Counted from the first letter of the stretch, positions 22,335 to 30,993 are shown. The stretch is DNA of 38,384 bases from Ignavibacteriaceae bacterium (GCA_014860115.1 JACZKK010000143.1:1-38384), one strand, 5' to 3'. Numbers and translations: made by a program. The notes: generated by a model from the sequence alone, not told the origin.

Positions 22335-24704
22335 TCAAAACTCCACAGCTAATTTAATGAATATATTTCTGCCCGGCTCAATTGTTATGCTTCCTCTTGT
22401 AGTCGATAGATGACTCCGGTAAGTTTTGTCAAAAATATTTTCTACTCCCGAATAAACTCTGAAACTGATGCTAGAAAATTTAATGGGAATAGTATTAAGA
22501 AGAAGATTAAAAACAGTATAACCCGGAGTTGTAATTTCACCTTCAGCCACATCATTCTGTGCAGCAAAGACTGATGAAGAAACATCTGCCTGTAAGTACT
22601 CTAGCAAGTTTAATTTGAAGCCAACTCGTCCGTTGAGCGGTGGAATTTCAGGAAGATTTCCGTCTATTGTAATATCATCTCCTTTAACGTAAGAAGCTGT
22701 TGTGTAAAAAATATAGTCGCGCCAGAAATTATAATCGACACTAAAATCAAATCCATAAATTCTCGCTTCGCCAATGTTGGTTTTTATGAGAGCATTTCGT
22801 CCTTCAAAAGTACCGGGAACTTCTGCAACGAGATCATTAAAGTAAGAGTAGAAAAAGCTCGAAATAATTTTCAGGTTTTTCGAATAATGACGCACACCAA
22901 AATCAATTGATTGTCCCTTTTCCGGATTCAAATCAGGATTACCGACACGCACAACACTCCCCTGATCAATATACTGGAATCTTTCTTCAAGCGATGGTGA
23001 ACGGAATGAAGCTCCAAGTCCGAGCGATAAATCTATTGATGGTAAAAGAGTATAAATAAATCCAATGTTTGCACTGTAAGAAGAATTGTTTGTGTCAGTG
23101 CTGTCCCAGATAACCTGTTGATTAGGAGGATTATTATTTAAAACACCGTTTGTGATTATATAAACAGGATTTAAAGTTTTTTCAGCAGTGATGTTGATGA
23201 AATCGTATCGCAATCCGAGAGTAGTTGATAGTCTGTCATCAAAAAGTCTGAATTCATCCTGTGCGAAAATTCCCAGACTTCTGTATTTTGAATTTGGAAC
23301 GGGAATCTCACCGGTGATTACATTTGTTGTGCTGCCAACATTTCCCATCGAATCAAGAACTTCAATCAACTGAAATCTTTCGCGTTCGCCTCTGTAGCTT
23401 CTGTCCCAGTAATCAAATCCTGCTGCAAGATTGTGGCTGTCAAATAACCAGAAATTTCCCTGAAGAGTTGCGTTGTTGTTTTTATGATCGGCTCGCGGAG
23501 TAATTTTTAAAACGCTTACTCGTCTTGCAGGATTTCCTCCTGACGCAGGGATATTCTGAACTATGTTTGGAATATTTTCAACGTCTCTGTTTATCAGTTG
23601 ATAGGAATACTTCGCTGAAAGTTTGTAAAACACTTTGCTGATATTCTGAATTTCATATCCGGCAGAAATCAACTCACGCTTTTCATAAGGATAACGGACT
23701 TCCGCATTATCAGGAAATACAGAAGCACCGGGAATTCCAACATCATCAGCTCTGAACAACTGGTAATCAATTTTCAGTTTGTGATTATCAATTGGAAAAA
23801 TATTAAGCGCACCCGAAAAGCTGTAATCTTCAAACTGACTATTTTTTAATTCACCAATTGGTGTTTGTGTGTTGTTTGCTTTTCTGTATGAACCGGAAAG
23901 TTTTGTCGACCAGAACGAACTTCCACCATAGACTGAGCCGCCGAATACAGACAGATCATTTACGGAATTGAATTCGCCAAGCACATTTCCTGAAAAAGAT
24001 AATCTCTCGTAAAGCTGAGGAGATTTTGTGATGATGTTTACAATTCCGCCGGTCGCACCTGATCCATAAATTGATGATGAAGCGCCTTTAATTACTTCAA
24101 CTCTTTCAACATCATTCAAATCGACCATTGATAATCTTGCAGCAACATCTGTTGAAGTAGCAATTCTGTTTCCATCAATGAGTGTTATAACATTTTCGCG
24201 GTTCAAACCTCTTATACTTACTTCTGTTCCCCAGATACCGTCACGAAGCAACGATACTCCGGGTTCATTCTGAAGTATATCAGGCAATGACATTGTTGAC
24301 CTGATTTGTATTTCTTCTTTCCCAACCAGTGATTCAGCGAAAGGGGAGTTGCGAAGATAATTTTCCGTGCGGTTTGTACTCACAACAACCTCATCGAGTT
24401 CTATAGCAGAATGAATCAAATTAAAATCTTTTACAATATCAGCATTGATCTCTAATTCTGTTGAGACACTTTTATATCCAAGAGATGAAACTTTTATTTG
24501 ATATTTACCGGGATTCAAACCGGATAAAGAATAAAAGCCATCACTATTTGAGTAAGCAAAACTACTATATGAAACAAAAACTGCAGCACCCTGAATTGGT
24601 AATCCGTTCTCAGCGTTAGTAATTTTTCCTTTGATAGTGAAAGTCTGGCCGTGTGATATTCCGGTAAAAAAAATAAACAGCAATAGAAAATATTTTGTTT
24701 TCAT
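22335..24704 (-). CDS. TonB-dependent outer-membrane receptor
   Basis: 789 residues. A signal peptide (1-19, ending SHGQ) precedes a carboxypeptidase-regulatory-like beta domain (~20-105, FTIKGKITNAENGLPIQGA). The TonB-box/plug region (~105-225) contains LDEVVVSTNRTENYL and DVERVEVIKGASSSIYGSGATGGIVNI. A 22-stranded barrel follows, ending in aromatic F (LAVEF), as expected for BAM-assembled barrels. It imports a siderophore, vitamin or other ligand using TonB energy. The ligand is not identifiable. It is the last gene of the predicted metal cluster (91 bp after the permease), which favours a metal chelate, but this is inference. Confidence 0.93.
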   Translation of the reverse strand: MKTKYFLLLFIFFTGISHGQTFTIKGKITNAENGLPIQGAAVFVSYSSFAYSNSDGFYSLSGLNPGKYQIKVSSLGYKSVSTELEINADIVKDFNLIHSAIELDEVVVSTNRTENYLRNSPFAESLVGKEEIQIRSTMSLPDILQNEPGVSLLRDGIWGTEVSIRGLNRENVITLIDGNRIATSTDVAARLSMVDLNDVERVEVIKGASSSIYGSGATGGIVNIITKSPQLYERLSFSGNVLGEFNSVNDLSVFGGSVYGGSSFWSTKLSGSYRKANNTQTPIGELKNSQFEDYSFSGALNIFPIDNHKLKIDYQLFRADDVGIPGASVFPDNAEVRYPYEKRELISAGYEIQNISKVFYKLSAKYSYQLINRDVENIPNIVQNIPASGGNPARRVSVLKITPRADHKNNNATLQGNFWLFDSHNLAAGFDYWDRSYRGERERFQLIEVLDSMGNVGSTTNVITGEIPVPNSKYRSLGIFAQDEFRLFDDRLSTTLGLRYDFINITAEKTLNPVYIITNGVLNNNPPNQQVIWDSTDTNNSSYSANIGFIYTLLPSIDLSLGLGASFRSPSLEERFQYIDQGSVVRVGNPDLNPEKGQSIDFGVRHYSKNLKIISSFFYSYFNDLVAEVPGTFEGRNALIKTNIGEARIYGFDFSVDYNFWRDYIFYTTASYVKGDDITIDGNLPEIPPLNGRVGFKLNLLEYLQADVSSSVFAAQNDVAEGEITTPGYTVFNLLLNTIPIKFSSISFRVYSGVENIFDKTYRSHLSTTRGSITIEPGRNIFIKLAVEF

Positions 24705-24795
24705 AACTCAAATTTAGTTCTATCCTATCTTATAATTAGTGATAAAAGTCAATAAATTCATGTATTTATTAATTCAACAAAACAATTGCTCAGGG

Positions 24796-25644
24796 CTAAA
24801 ATCCTAAAAAATAAATTATTATACCCAAAATTAATCCGAATGCAAGATTAAAGACTTTGATTAAAACAGAATCCTTTAATGAATAGGAAAGCATGGGCAG
24901 CATTCCGTGTCCATCCTGCACAACTGAACTTGTTAACAAAACAGAAAAAGGAATGAGTCCTTTTGCAAAGAGCATCACAAAAATCAGATGCGGACCCGAT
25001 TCGGGAATTAATCCAATCAACGCTCCAAGTACTAACAGAAGAAAAGTATATTCTGAAGTTATGCTTTCAAGATCAAAAAAAGTCATTGCATACTCAACAA
25101 CAAGAAGAGCACCGAAAGTCCACAGAAAAATTCTGATAAGGTGTCCTTTAATAATGTGAGTCCAGATATGATCTTCAAAATAATGTTTGTAACCCTCTTC
25201 ACCGGGATGGTATTGCTTGAATTCACAATCAGTGCATGTTTTTATTTTATATTTTTTAATGATAAAATCTGTCAGATAACCAGCAGCAATTCCAATCACA
25301 AAAAGAATTGCAAAAAGGATGATTGCTGTATCTGGAATCATTGCTAGCATAACAAATGCTTCATCACCGGAAGTTGCAAGCATTAAACCAGTAAGTGCAC
25401 CAAGACTTATCATTCCATGAATATAAAGTGAAACACCGGCAAAAGAACCAAGACAACCGGGTGCTGAACCCAGTATTGATGATACAATATATTGTTTCCA
25501 TTCATTTCCGGTTTGAAGAATTGATTCCAGTTTCCCTTTTGTTTTAACATTTATAAAATCTACAGCAACCATCATCACCAAAACGAAAAGTGTGACTTTA
25601 AGTGATTCCATTAAAACAGAGACAAGGATTCCTAAGGCAGGCAT
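24796..25644 (-). CDS. ArsP_2-like metal/metalloid permease
   Basis: 282 residues with about eight to ten hydrophobic helices. The N-terminal half begins PALGILVSVLMESLKVTLFV and contains SILGSAPGCLGSFAGVSLY. A central hydrophilic loop has CTDCEFKQYHPGEEGYKHYFEDHIW, rich in Cys and His. The C-terminal half contains LGALIGLIPESGPHLIFVMLFAKGL and SSVVQDGHGMLPMLSY. This pattern matches families annotated as ArsP_2 or putative manganese transporter, so metal or metalloid movement is likely, though the ion and direction are unknown. It lies between the NifX-like gene (53 bp) and the TonB receptor. Confidence 0.8.
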   Translation of the reverse strand: MPALGILVSVLMESLKVTLFVLVMMVAVDFINVKTKGKLESILQTGNEWKQYIVSSILGSAPGCLGSFAGVSLYIHGMISLGALTGLMLATSGDEAFVMLAMIPDTAIILFAILFVIGIAAGYLTDFIIKKYKIKTCTDCEFKQYHPGEEGYKHYFEDHIWTHIIKGHLIRIFLWTFGALLVVEYAMTFFDLESITSEYTFLLLVLGALIGLIPESGPHLIFVMLFAKGLIPFSVLLTSSVVQDGHGMLPMLSYSLKDSVLIKVFNLAFGLILGIIIYFLGF

Positions 25645-25697
25645 TATTATTTATCCAGTTAGCAAATGTATTTATAAATTCCAGTGGTTCGAATTAT

Positions 25698-26030
25698 CTA
25701 ATTTTTCTTTCTCTGCTTTTTAAAATATTTACTTAATGCAGATTTAACTGTTTCTCCTGATTTAATAAGTTCAATTTTTATATGCTCTTTCAGTAAAAGC
25801 GAATATGATTTACGGCCTATCTCCTTCGTCAATAAAACATCAGCATTATTTTCTAATAAGGTCTTCGAAGCTTCCAGACCAGAACCATCCTGAACTTGGA
25901 AGCCGGGGTTTTCAACAGATTCATAACTTCCGTCGGAACTATCATAAAAGATCAAAAATGGTGCTCGTCCCAAGGTGTCACTAACCGGTGAAGTCAGATT
26001 TTCACTTGTTGATGGTATTACTATTTTCAT
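25698..26030 (-). CDS. NifX/NifB-like (dinitrogenase Fe-Mo cofactor family) protein
   Basis: 110 residues of the Nif X/Y/B C-terminal fold: VIPSTSENLTSPVSDTLGRAPFLIFYD, then NPGFQVQDGSGLEASKTLLENNADVLLTKEIG. In nitrogenase organisms this domain carries Fe-Mo precursor, but no nif genes are present and stand-alone members occur widely with metal-handling clusters. It has no cysteine. The C-terminus is Lys-rich (YFKKQRKKN). It sits 26 bp after the radical SAM gene and 53 bp before the permease. Confidence 0.85.
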   Translation of the reverse strand: MKIVIPSTSENLTSPVSDTLGRAPFLIFYDSSDGSYESVENPGFQVQDGSGLEASKTLLENNADVLLTKEIGRKSYSLLLKEHIKIELIKSGETVKSALSKYFKKQRKKN

Positions 26031-26056
26031 CTTATCAACTCATACTTTTTAATTGC

Positions 26057-27010
26057 TTAAACATCAATTTTATTTTTAATATTTTTTACTAGGAATTTAT
26101 ATCCAGAATACTCTACTTCTTTCAAAATATTTTTATGAATCAAAGATTCGATTAAACTCCAGCTTTCATTTGCTTTGCGTAAAAAAGTATCAACGGCTTC
26201 CAGGCTCATCGGATGTACCGCTAGAATACTTACCAGTTCTTTCTCGACATCAGAAGAATAAGTAAAGTCTATTTCTCCGCTGCCGGTCAAAAGCTCAACT
26301 CTGTTTATTTCTGTATTAAATATTTGATATGCCATGTTCAGATTTTCTTCCGATGGAGTTTTTACGAATCCTTCGGCAGGAGGACGAGTAGGAACAAGTA
26401 TGTAAGTTTTATCAGGATTAATTTCTTTGATAAACTTGCTTGTATTGACTAAGGACTCTTTGTCATCGTTAATTCCATTTACCAGCATTGTTTCTGTTAC
26501 AAAGGTTCCTCTGAAAGAATGTCTGAAATTTTTAATACCGTTTAATATTTTAAGCACATCCAGTTTGCCGTAAGGTCGGTTTATTTTATGCCAGATTTTT
26601 TCATCAAGTGTATCAATCTTTACTGAAACCCAGTCAGCCAGCAGTAAATCTTCTCTCACTTCTTTATCCCAGAGTAGTGATGAATTTGTTATAACGGCAA
26701 TATTAATTCCAAGCGGTTTTAGCAATTGAATTTCTTTGCCAAGATTTATATCAAGAGTCGGTTCTCCATCCGGGACAAAACTTATGTAATCAATCTTTTC
26801 ACCTGAATTTTTTAGTTGACTTACTCTTTCGGAAACTTCCGCAACTATTTCTTCGAGAGGATAAAATTCTTTTCTTTGAATTGACAAAAAGTCAGTAAGT
26901 CCAACCTGACAGTACACGCACGAATAGCTGCAGATCTTTGGAGGAATGTTATTTACTCCAAGACTTCTTCCTAACCTGCGTGACGGAATGGGACCAAACA
27001 CGATAGACAT
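26057..27010 (-). CDS. Radical SAM protein
   Basis: 317 residues. The N-terminus FGPIPSRRLGRSLGVN is the hallmark of a widespread unassigned radical SAM subfamily. C27-x3-C31-x2-C34 (ICSYSCVYC) binds the [4Fe-4S] cluster that cleaves S-adenosylmethionine. Further motifs are FVPDGEPTLD (the GEP/GGEP SAM-binding segment), VITNSSLLW and SVKIDTLDEKIWHKINRP. The C-terminal ~80 residues look like a winged-helix domain. The reaction is unknown. Neighbours suggest it serves the metal or cofactor process of this cluster. It is 30 bp from the cupin gene and 26 bp from the NifX-like gene. Confidence 0.87.
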   Translation of the reverse strand: MSIVFGPIPSRRLGRSLGVNNIPPKICSYSCVYCQVGLTDFLSIQRKEFYPLEEIVAEVSERVSQLKNSGEKIDYISFVPDGEPTLDINLGKEIQLLKPLGINIAVITNSSLLWDKEVREDLLLADWVSVKIDTLDEKIWHKINRPYGKLDVLKILNGIKNFRHSFRGTFVTETMLVNGINDDKESLVNTSKFIKEINPDKTYILVPTRPPAEGFVKTPSEENLNMAYQIFNTEINRVELLTGSGEIDFTYSSDVEKELVSILAVHPMSLEAVDTFLRKANESWSLIESLIHKNILKEVEYSGYKFLVKNIKNKIDV

Positions 27011-27040
27011 AATTTTATTTCTTTGTGATTCTCTACTTAA

Positions 27041-27358
27041 TTATTGTATGGTATTCCAGAACACAATAATTACAGCACCGGATTTTGACGCAAACGGACC
27101 ATGATCTTTATGTGCGGGAATGTATCTATAAGTTCCCGATTGGAATACTTTACCCTCACTTTCGTATTCGCCCTCTAAAACCACATGTTGTTCATTGTAT
27201 ATATGAGTATGTGAATCCATGTGAAAACCTGCGGGCAATTTTAGAAGAATCGTTTTTGAACCATTATGATCCAGTAGGGCTTTGATTCTTGTACCAACCG
27301 GATAACCGGTAGCTTTTTCCCAGCCTAATTCATCATAGATATTTGTAACGTGTTTCAT
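27041..27358 (-). CDS. Cupin-domain protein
   Basis: 105 residues from ATG 27358, chosen because GAGGT lies just upstream and because it then avoids overlapping the CGGC gene. The cupin motif appears as GFHMDSHTHIYNEQHVVLEGE and later YIPAHKDHGPFASKSG, giving three or four histidines and a Glu as likely metal ligands. The barrel is short and probably dimeric. Such proteins serve as metal sensors or small dioxygenase-like enzymes, and the function here is unknown. It lies 19 bp after the CGGC gene in the metal cluster. Confidence 0.82.
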   Translation of the reverse strand: MKHVTNIYDELGWEKATGYPVGTRIKALLDHNGSKTILLKLPAGFHMDSHTHIYNEQHVVLEGEYESEGKVFQSGTYRYIPAHKDHGPFASKSGAVIIVFWNTIQ

Positions 27359-27377
27359 ATTTACCTCAGATTTAATT

Positions 27378-27824
27378 TTAATTGTAAGCCAATCGTATTT
27401 CTTCATCAGCTAATATTGGTTTGATGAGTTCCTTCCATTCCAGTGTATTCCAGGTATTCAATGCAGTATGAGTAATTAAATATTTCTCCGGTATCGGATG
27501 AGAGCCAACTATTACTTTCAACCCAAATTTTGTTTCTATAAATTTTTTGAAATAATTAATACTTGGGCAAGGCGGATAACCCACTAACATTCCCGTCGCA
27601 AAGTGAATTACTTCAGCTCCGTTCTTTTTCATTTCTTCCGGAGCGTATTCAATGTTTCCTCCGGGACAACCACCGCAGCTTGTATATCCAACTACTTCAA
27701 TTTCTTTGTCTTCATAAATATCAAATGCTCCGGCTCTTTCCTTAATTGCTCTGAAGCATTTACCACCTGCACAGTCTTTGTATCTGTCGCAGATTATGAT
27801 TCCTATCTTAACTAGATTTTCCAT
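27378..27824 (-). CDS. CGGC-domain metal-binding protein
   Basis: 148 residues. Cysteines occur in CDRYKDCAGGKC near the N-terminus, then SCGGCPGG and YPPCPSINYF, the pattern of the CGGC domain (a putative metal-binding domain). C-terminal VIVGSHPIPEKYL is also typical. The exact role is unknown, and a metal carrier or sensor is inferred. It lies between the His-rich NifX-like gene (39 bp) and the cupin. Confidence 0.83.
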   Translation of the reverse strand: MENLVKIGIIICDRYKDCAGGKCFRAIKERAGAFDIYEDKEIEVVGYTSCGGCPGGNIEYAPEEMKKNGAEVIHFATGMLVGYPPCPSINYFKKFIETKFGLKVIVGSHPIPEKYLITHTALNTWNTLEWKELIKPILADEEIRLAYN

Positions 27825-27863
27825 TACTTCCTTCTTTCTTTTAGTAAACAGATGAAAGTTTTT

Positions 27864-28283
27864 TTAATGATCACTATGATCGCAGACTAAATCAGTTTCA
27901 TTTTTAAGTTCACCCTTTATGAATTGATTTACAGCATCGTCAATCATTTCGATATCAGTAAAGAGAGTTGAAATATTGTGCTGCTTTAAATCCTCTACAA
28001 CTCGCCAGCCTCCTCCACTTGATATTAAATACTTACAATCCTTTAATCCTTCAATCAGGTGAGTGTGTCTGTGTTCACCGCCTTCTCCATGATGCTGATG
28101 ATGCTCTCCGCCTCTTCTGTGGTTTGTGAAAGAATTCTCTCGCAATTCTTTATTAACGATTTTCTCTCCATCAATTTCATAAACCATAAAAGTTCTGCAC
28201 CTACCGATGTGTCCTGTAACTCTATGCTGGTCGTTTGTTGCAATTGCTATTTTTCCTTTGAATGTGTTTGTCGGGTTGTTCAT
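27864..28283 (-). CDS. NifX-like protein with His-rich insert
   Basis: 139 residues of the dinitrogenase Fe-Mo cofactor (NifX/NifB) fold: GKIAIATNDQHRVTGHIGRCRTFMVYEI, ISSGGGWRVVEDLKQHNI and ALFTDIEMIDDAV-like ending. Between the strands (~60-80) lies a His-rich loop, RRGGEHHQHHGEGGEHRHTH, and the C-terminus ends CDHSDH, both likely metal-binding. It is the second NifX-like protein of the cluster, and unlike the one at 25698 it is strongly His-rich. It lies 42 bp after the DUF134 gene. Confidence 0.85.
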   Translation of the reverse strand: MNNPTNTFKGKIAIATNDQHRVTGHIGRCRTFMVYEIDGEKIVNKELRENSFTNHRRGGEHHQHHGEGGEHRHTHLIEGLKDCKYLISSGGGWRVVEDLKQHNISTLFTDIEMIDDAVNQFIKGELKNETDLVCDHSDH

Positions 28284-28325
28284 TGTTTATCTCCATATTT
28301 TAGTAGAAATTTTTTAAATATTTTA

Positions 28326-28607
28326 TTAATGGTTATCATTTATCCTGATAGCCTTTCCGTTTAAGATTCCGTCAGTAACTTTTTTCCGTGCAGCTTCCAC
28401 AATCCGTCCGAAAGTAGCCCTGGAAATTTTCATTTCCTTTGCTGCTTTTTCGTGAGAATAGGCAAGAAGGTCAGCAAGCCTCAATGATTCCAGTTCATCA
28501 TGATCGAGAACTATTTCCTGTAATTCATTCATTGGAATTCCTCGAGGTTTAAAATAATATGCTGATGGATTGCAGCAGATTCTTCTATGTTTTCTTGGTC
28601 TTGGCAT
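28326..28607 (-). CDS. DUF134 helix-turn-helix protein, candidate regulator of the metal cluster
   Basis: 93 residues, full family length. MPRPRKHRRICCNPSAYYFKPRGIP is the family's conserved N-terminus (given here as read in two parts: MPRPRKHRRICCNP and YYFKPRGIP), followed by LDHDELESLRLADL and a sigma-region-4-like helix-turn-helix, SHEKAAKEMKISRATFGRIV. The family is found beside NifX-like genes in many anaerobes and is generally thought to be DNA-binding. It is the first gene of the cluster. A perfect palindrome lies 20 bp upstream. Confidence 0.88.
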   Translation of the reverse strand: MPRPRKHRRICCNPSAYYFKPRGIPMNELQEIVLDHDELESLRLADLLAYSHEKAAKEMKISRATFGRIVEAARKKVTDGILNGKAIRINDNH

Positions 28608-28627
28608 TATTTCTTATAAATATGTTA

Positions 28628-28641
28628 TGAGCATATGCTCA
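28628..28641. promoter_or_regulatory. Perfect 14-bp palindrome, candidate operator
   Basis: TGAGCATATGCTCA at 28628-28641 is its own reverse complement and lies 20 bp upstream of the DUF134 start. It could be bound by the DUF134 protein or another regulator controlling the metal cluster. On the minus strand TTTTG directly precedes it and TATTTATAAG follows, so it may lie within the promoter. No second copy was noticed in the window. Confidence 0.55.
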
Positions 28642-28770
28642 AAACTATTTAAAATATAATCCAGAAGCAAATCAAATATTTTTCCAATGATAAGAGACGA
28701 TTAAGAAAAGATAAAATTGATTAAAAAAAAACAGTTTTTAGAAAGTTGCGATGATTAAAAGAATGTTGTT

Positions 28771-28856
28771 GTCATTCCGTGCTTGACACGGAATCCAGAA
28801 AAACAATGCTTGGATTCCGGATCTTCTCCGGCAATTGCCGGATTTACCAGAATTAC
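28771..28856. repeat. Composite repeat with two hairpins
   Basis: GTCATTCCGTG-CTTGA-CACGGAAT (hairpin 28774-28794) is followed by a second hairpin, TCCGGCAATTGCCGGA (28827-28842). It has the GTCAT start and CCGGCA core shared with 22231-22320, in the gap between the metal cluster and the cytochrome gene. Confidence 0.7.
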
Positions 28857-28904
28857 AATTAATATTGATGGTTAAAATTCAATCTGAGTTTTTTAAAAGT
28901 TTGG

Positions 28905-29324
28905 CTATCTTTCAAGGAGGTAGTCAACAATTTTACCAAGGTCCTTAATATCTTTATTTCCATATGATGGCATTATCTGTCCGCGATATTTTTCCTTGTA
29001 TTCATGAAATCGCTTTTGATTCATATAATCATTCGGATTCCTTAGATATGAAAGTAGACTTTCCTTCCCCCAGTATTGAGTTAAATTATTTAAGGCTGGA
29101 GCTAAATTCGTTCCTGCAAGATCGCTACCATGACAATTTGTGCATCCAAAATTGCTAATAAGCTGCTGACCGGATAATTCAGTTGTACTCTGTTCCGTCA
29201 TTGGGTTGTTCATTTGTGAGGATAAATCATGAGAGGCTTCTTCTTTTTTTGTTGCTTTCTGAAGAATAAAGAGTAAAATAAAAGCTGCTAAAAATGCTGC
29301 GACCCAAATCTGCGGTTTTGTCAT
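28905..29324 (-). CDS. Membrane-anchored monoheme cytochrome c
   Basis: 139 residues. An uncleaved N-terminal membrane helix (~5-21, QIWVAAFLAAFILLFIL) anchors a periplasmic domain after a ~35-residue linker. The single heme site is C61-T-N-C64-H65, and M118 (GQIMPSYG) is the likely axial methionine, so the fold is a class I cytochrome c. It probably shuttles electrons between a quinol-oxidising complex and an oxidase or other terminal enzyme. Neighbouring genes give no partner. The Shine-Dalgarno is weak. It ends in a long stretch of repeats. Confidence 0.88.
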   Translation of the reverse strand: MTKPQIWVAAFLAAFILLFILQKATKKEEASHDLSSQMNNPMTEQSTTELSGQQLISNFGCTNCHGSDLAGTNLAPALNNLTQYWGKESLLSYLRNPNDYMNQKRFHEYKEKYRGQIMPSYGNKDIKDLGKIVDYLLER

Positions 29325-29434
29325 AAAGTGTTCTTTTGTCTTTTTTAAATTCTAATTATTAAGAGTTAAAATTATCGAAACAAGCTTACTTAAACAATGC
29401 GATTGGGTAGCCAAATTAGATAACTCTCTCTGTA

Positions 29435-29565
29435 TCTCTCTCTTATAAAGAGAGAGAATTACATTCAAAATAATACCTTTTATTGAATTTTCTGTCAGAA
29501 TATATTTTGTTGTGATTCTCAGTCAATAATCCCTTCTCTTTTAAGAGAAGGGTAGGGATGAGTTC
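29435..29565. repeat. CTCTCTCTT and CCCTTCTCTT hairpins downstream of lpdA
   Basis: Two perfect 10-bp hairpins: TCTCTCTCTT-ATA-AAGAGAGAGA (29435-29457) and CCCTTCTCTT-TT-AAGAGAAGGG (29531-29552), the latter followed by TAGGGATGAGTTC. The second ends 4 bp before the lpdA stop and may terminate the PDH transcript on the minus strand. Confidence 0.65.
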
Positions 29566-29568
29566 CAA

Positions 29569-30993
29569 TTATAACCTAACCCTTTTTGGCCTGTAAACGT
29601 GAGTGCTCTGCCCGAAGAAAACTTCAGCCGCTTCCATAAGTGTTTCAGATAAAGTAGGGTGAGGATGAATTGTCAATTTCAAATCTGTTAGGTTTGCACC
29701 CATTTCAATTGCGAGAACACCTTCAGCGATAAGTTCACCAGCACCGGGACCGCAGATTCCAATTCCTAAAATTCTTTGAGTAGAAGGCTCAACTAATATT
29801 TTTGTTACACCATCGTTTCTATCTAACGTAACAGCTCTGCCGGATGCGGCCCAGGGAAATTTTGCTACCTCATAATTAATCTTTTTCTCTTTAGCCTGAT
29901 TCTCTGTCAATCCAGCCCATGCAATTTCAGGATCAGTGAAAACAACAGCAGGAATTGCCAGTGGTTCAAATGCTGATTTGTGTCCGGCAATTACTTCAAC
30001 TGCAACTCTTCCTTCGTGAGAAGCTTTATGTGCAAGCATAGGTTCACCAACAATATCACCAATTGCGTAAATATCCGGATCATCTGTTTTCATCTGGTTA
30101 TTCACTTTTATCCAGCCGCGCTCATTTACTTTTACTTTTGTGGTTTCTAAATCAAGTCCTGATGTATCAGGTCTCCTGCCGATTGACATCAAAACATAAT
30201 CGTAAATATTCTCGGAAGATTTTCCTTCACTATCCTGTATCTTAACCTGAATACCATCTTTCACTTCCTTCATCTCAACAACTTTTGAATTAAGCATAAT
30301 GCTATCAAATTTTTCTTTTAATCTTTTTGAAAGATGAGAAACAAGATCACGATCTGCACCGGGAAGTAATCCATCAAGCATTTCCACAACTGAAACTTTA
30401 GAACCAAGTGCCTGATAAACAGAACCAAGCTCTAATCCAATGTATCCTCCTCCAATTACGAGAAGTGATTTTGGAATTGCAGGCAGGTCAAGTGCGGAAG
30501 TTGAGTTTAACAATCTGCTACTCCTCATATCGAGAGAAGGAATTGTAGTAATTCTCGATCCGGTTGCGATTATAATTTTATCAAACTGAAGCTCTTCTTT
30601 TTTGCCGTCCTTCTTTTCAACTGTCAATGTATTAGAATTCTTAAAAGCAGCTGTTCCCTGGATGAAGTTTACTTTCCGGAATTTCGCGACTGAACCAACT
30701 CCGCTTGTGAGCTTATCAACAACTTTGTTTTTCCAATCGCGAAGTTTATCCAGATCAATTTTTGGTTTCTGAAATTCTATTCCCCAGTTTTTTGCTTCTT
30801 CAGTCTCGCTAAGAAGTTTGGCAACATGAAGTAATGCTTTGGAAGGAATACATCCTCTATAAAGACAAACTCCGCCGGGATTTTTTTCCTTATCAATTAA
30901 AGTAACATTCATTCCGAGATCAGCTGCGAGAAATGCTGCAGCGTATCCGCCGGGTCCGGCACCGATTACGCATATTTTTAATTGTTCACTCAT
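29569..30993 (-). CDS. lpdA: Dihydrolipoyl dehydrogenase (E3)
   Basis: 474 residues from ATG 30993. The open frame extends nine codons further, but those residues precede the conserved KICVIGAGPGGYAAA FAD motif and the ribosome site fits the later start. Redox disulfide is C43/C48 (GVCLYRGC then IPSK). The NAD motif is VIGGGYIGLELG, the second FAD segment is IYAIGDIVG, and the C-terminal dimer-interface catalytic pair is in IHPHPTLSE. It reoxidises dihydrolipoamide of the pyruvate dehydrogenase complex to yield NADH. It is the last gene of aceE-aceF-lpdA, 104 bp after aceF with a repeat between. Confidence 0.95.
   Translation of the reverse strand: MSEQLKICVIGAGPGGYAAAFLAADLGMNVTLIDKEKNPGGVCLYRGCIPSKALLHVAKLLSETEEAKNWGIEFQKPKIDLDKLRDWKNKVVDKLTSGVGSVAKFRKVNFIQGTAAFKNSNTLTVEKKDGKKEELQFDKIIIATGSRITTIPSLDMRSSRLLNSTSALDLPAIPKSLLVIGGGYIGLELGSVYQALGSKVSVVEMLDGLLPGADRDLVSHLSKRLKEKFDSIMLNSKVVEMKEVKDGIQVKIQDSEGKSSENIYDYVLMSIGRRPDTSGLDLETTKVKVNERGWIKVNNQMKTDDPDIYAIGDIVGEPMLAHKASHEGRVAVEVIAGHKSAFEPLAIPAVVFTDPEIAWAGLTENQAKEKKINYEVAKFPWAASGRAVTLDRNDGVTKILVEPSTQRILGIGICGPGAGELIAEGVLAIEMGANLTDLKLTIHPHPTLSETLMEAAEVFFGQSTHVYRPKRVRL

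Noticed and set aside
25698-28283. Nitrogen fixation genes suggested by NifX-like proteins
   Set aside because: No nifHDK or other nif genes are present; stand-alone NifX-fold proteins are common in metal clusters.
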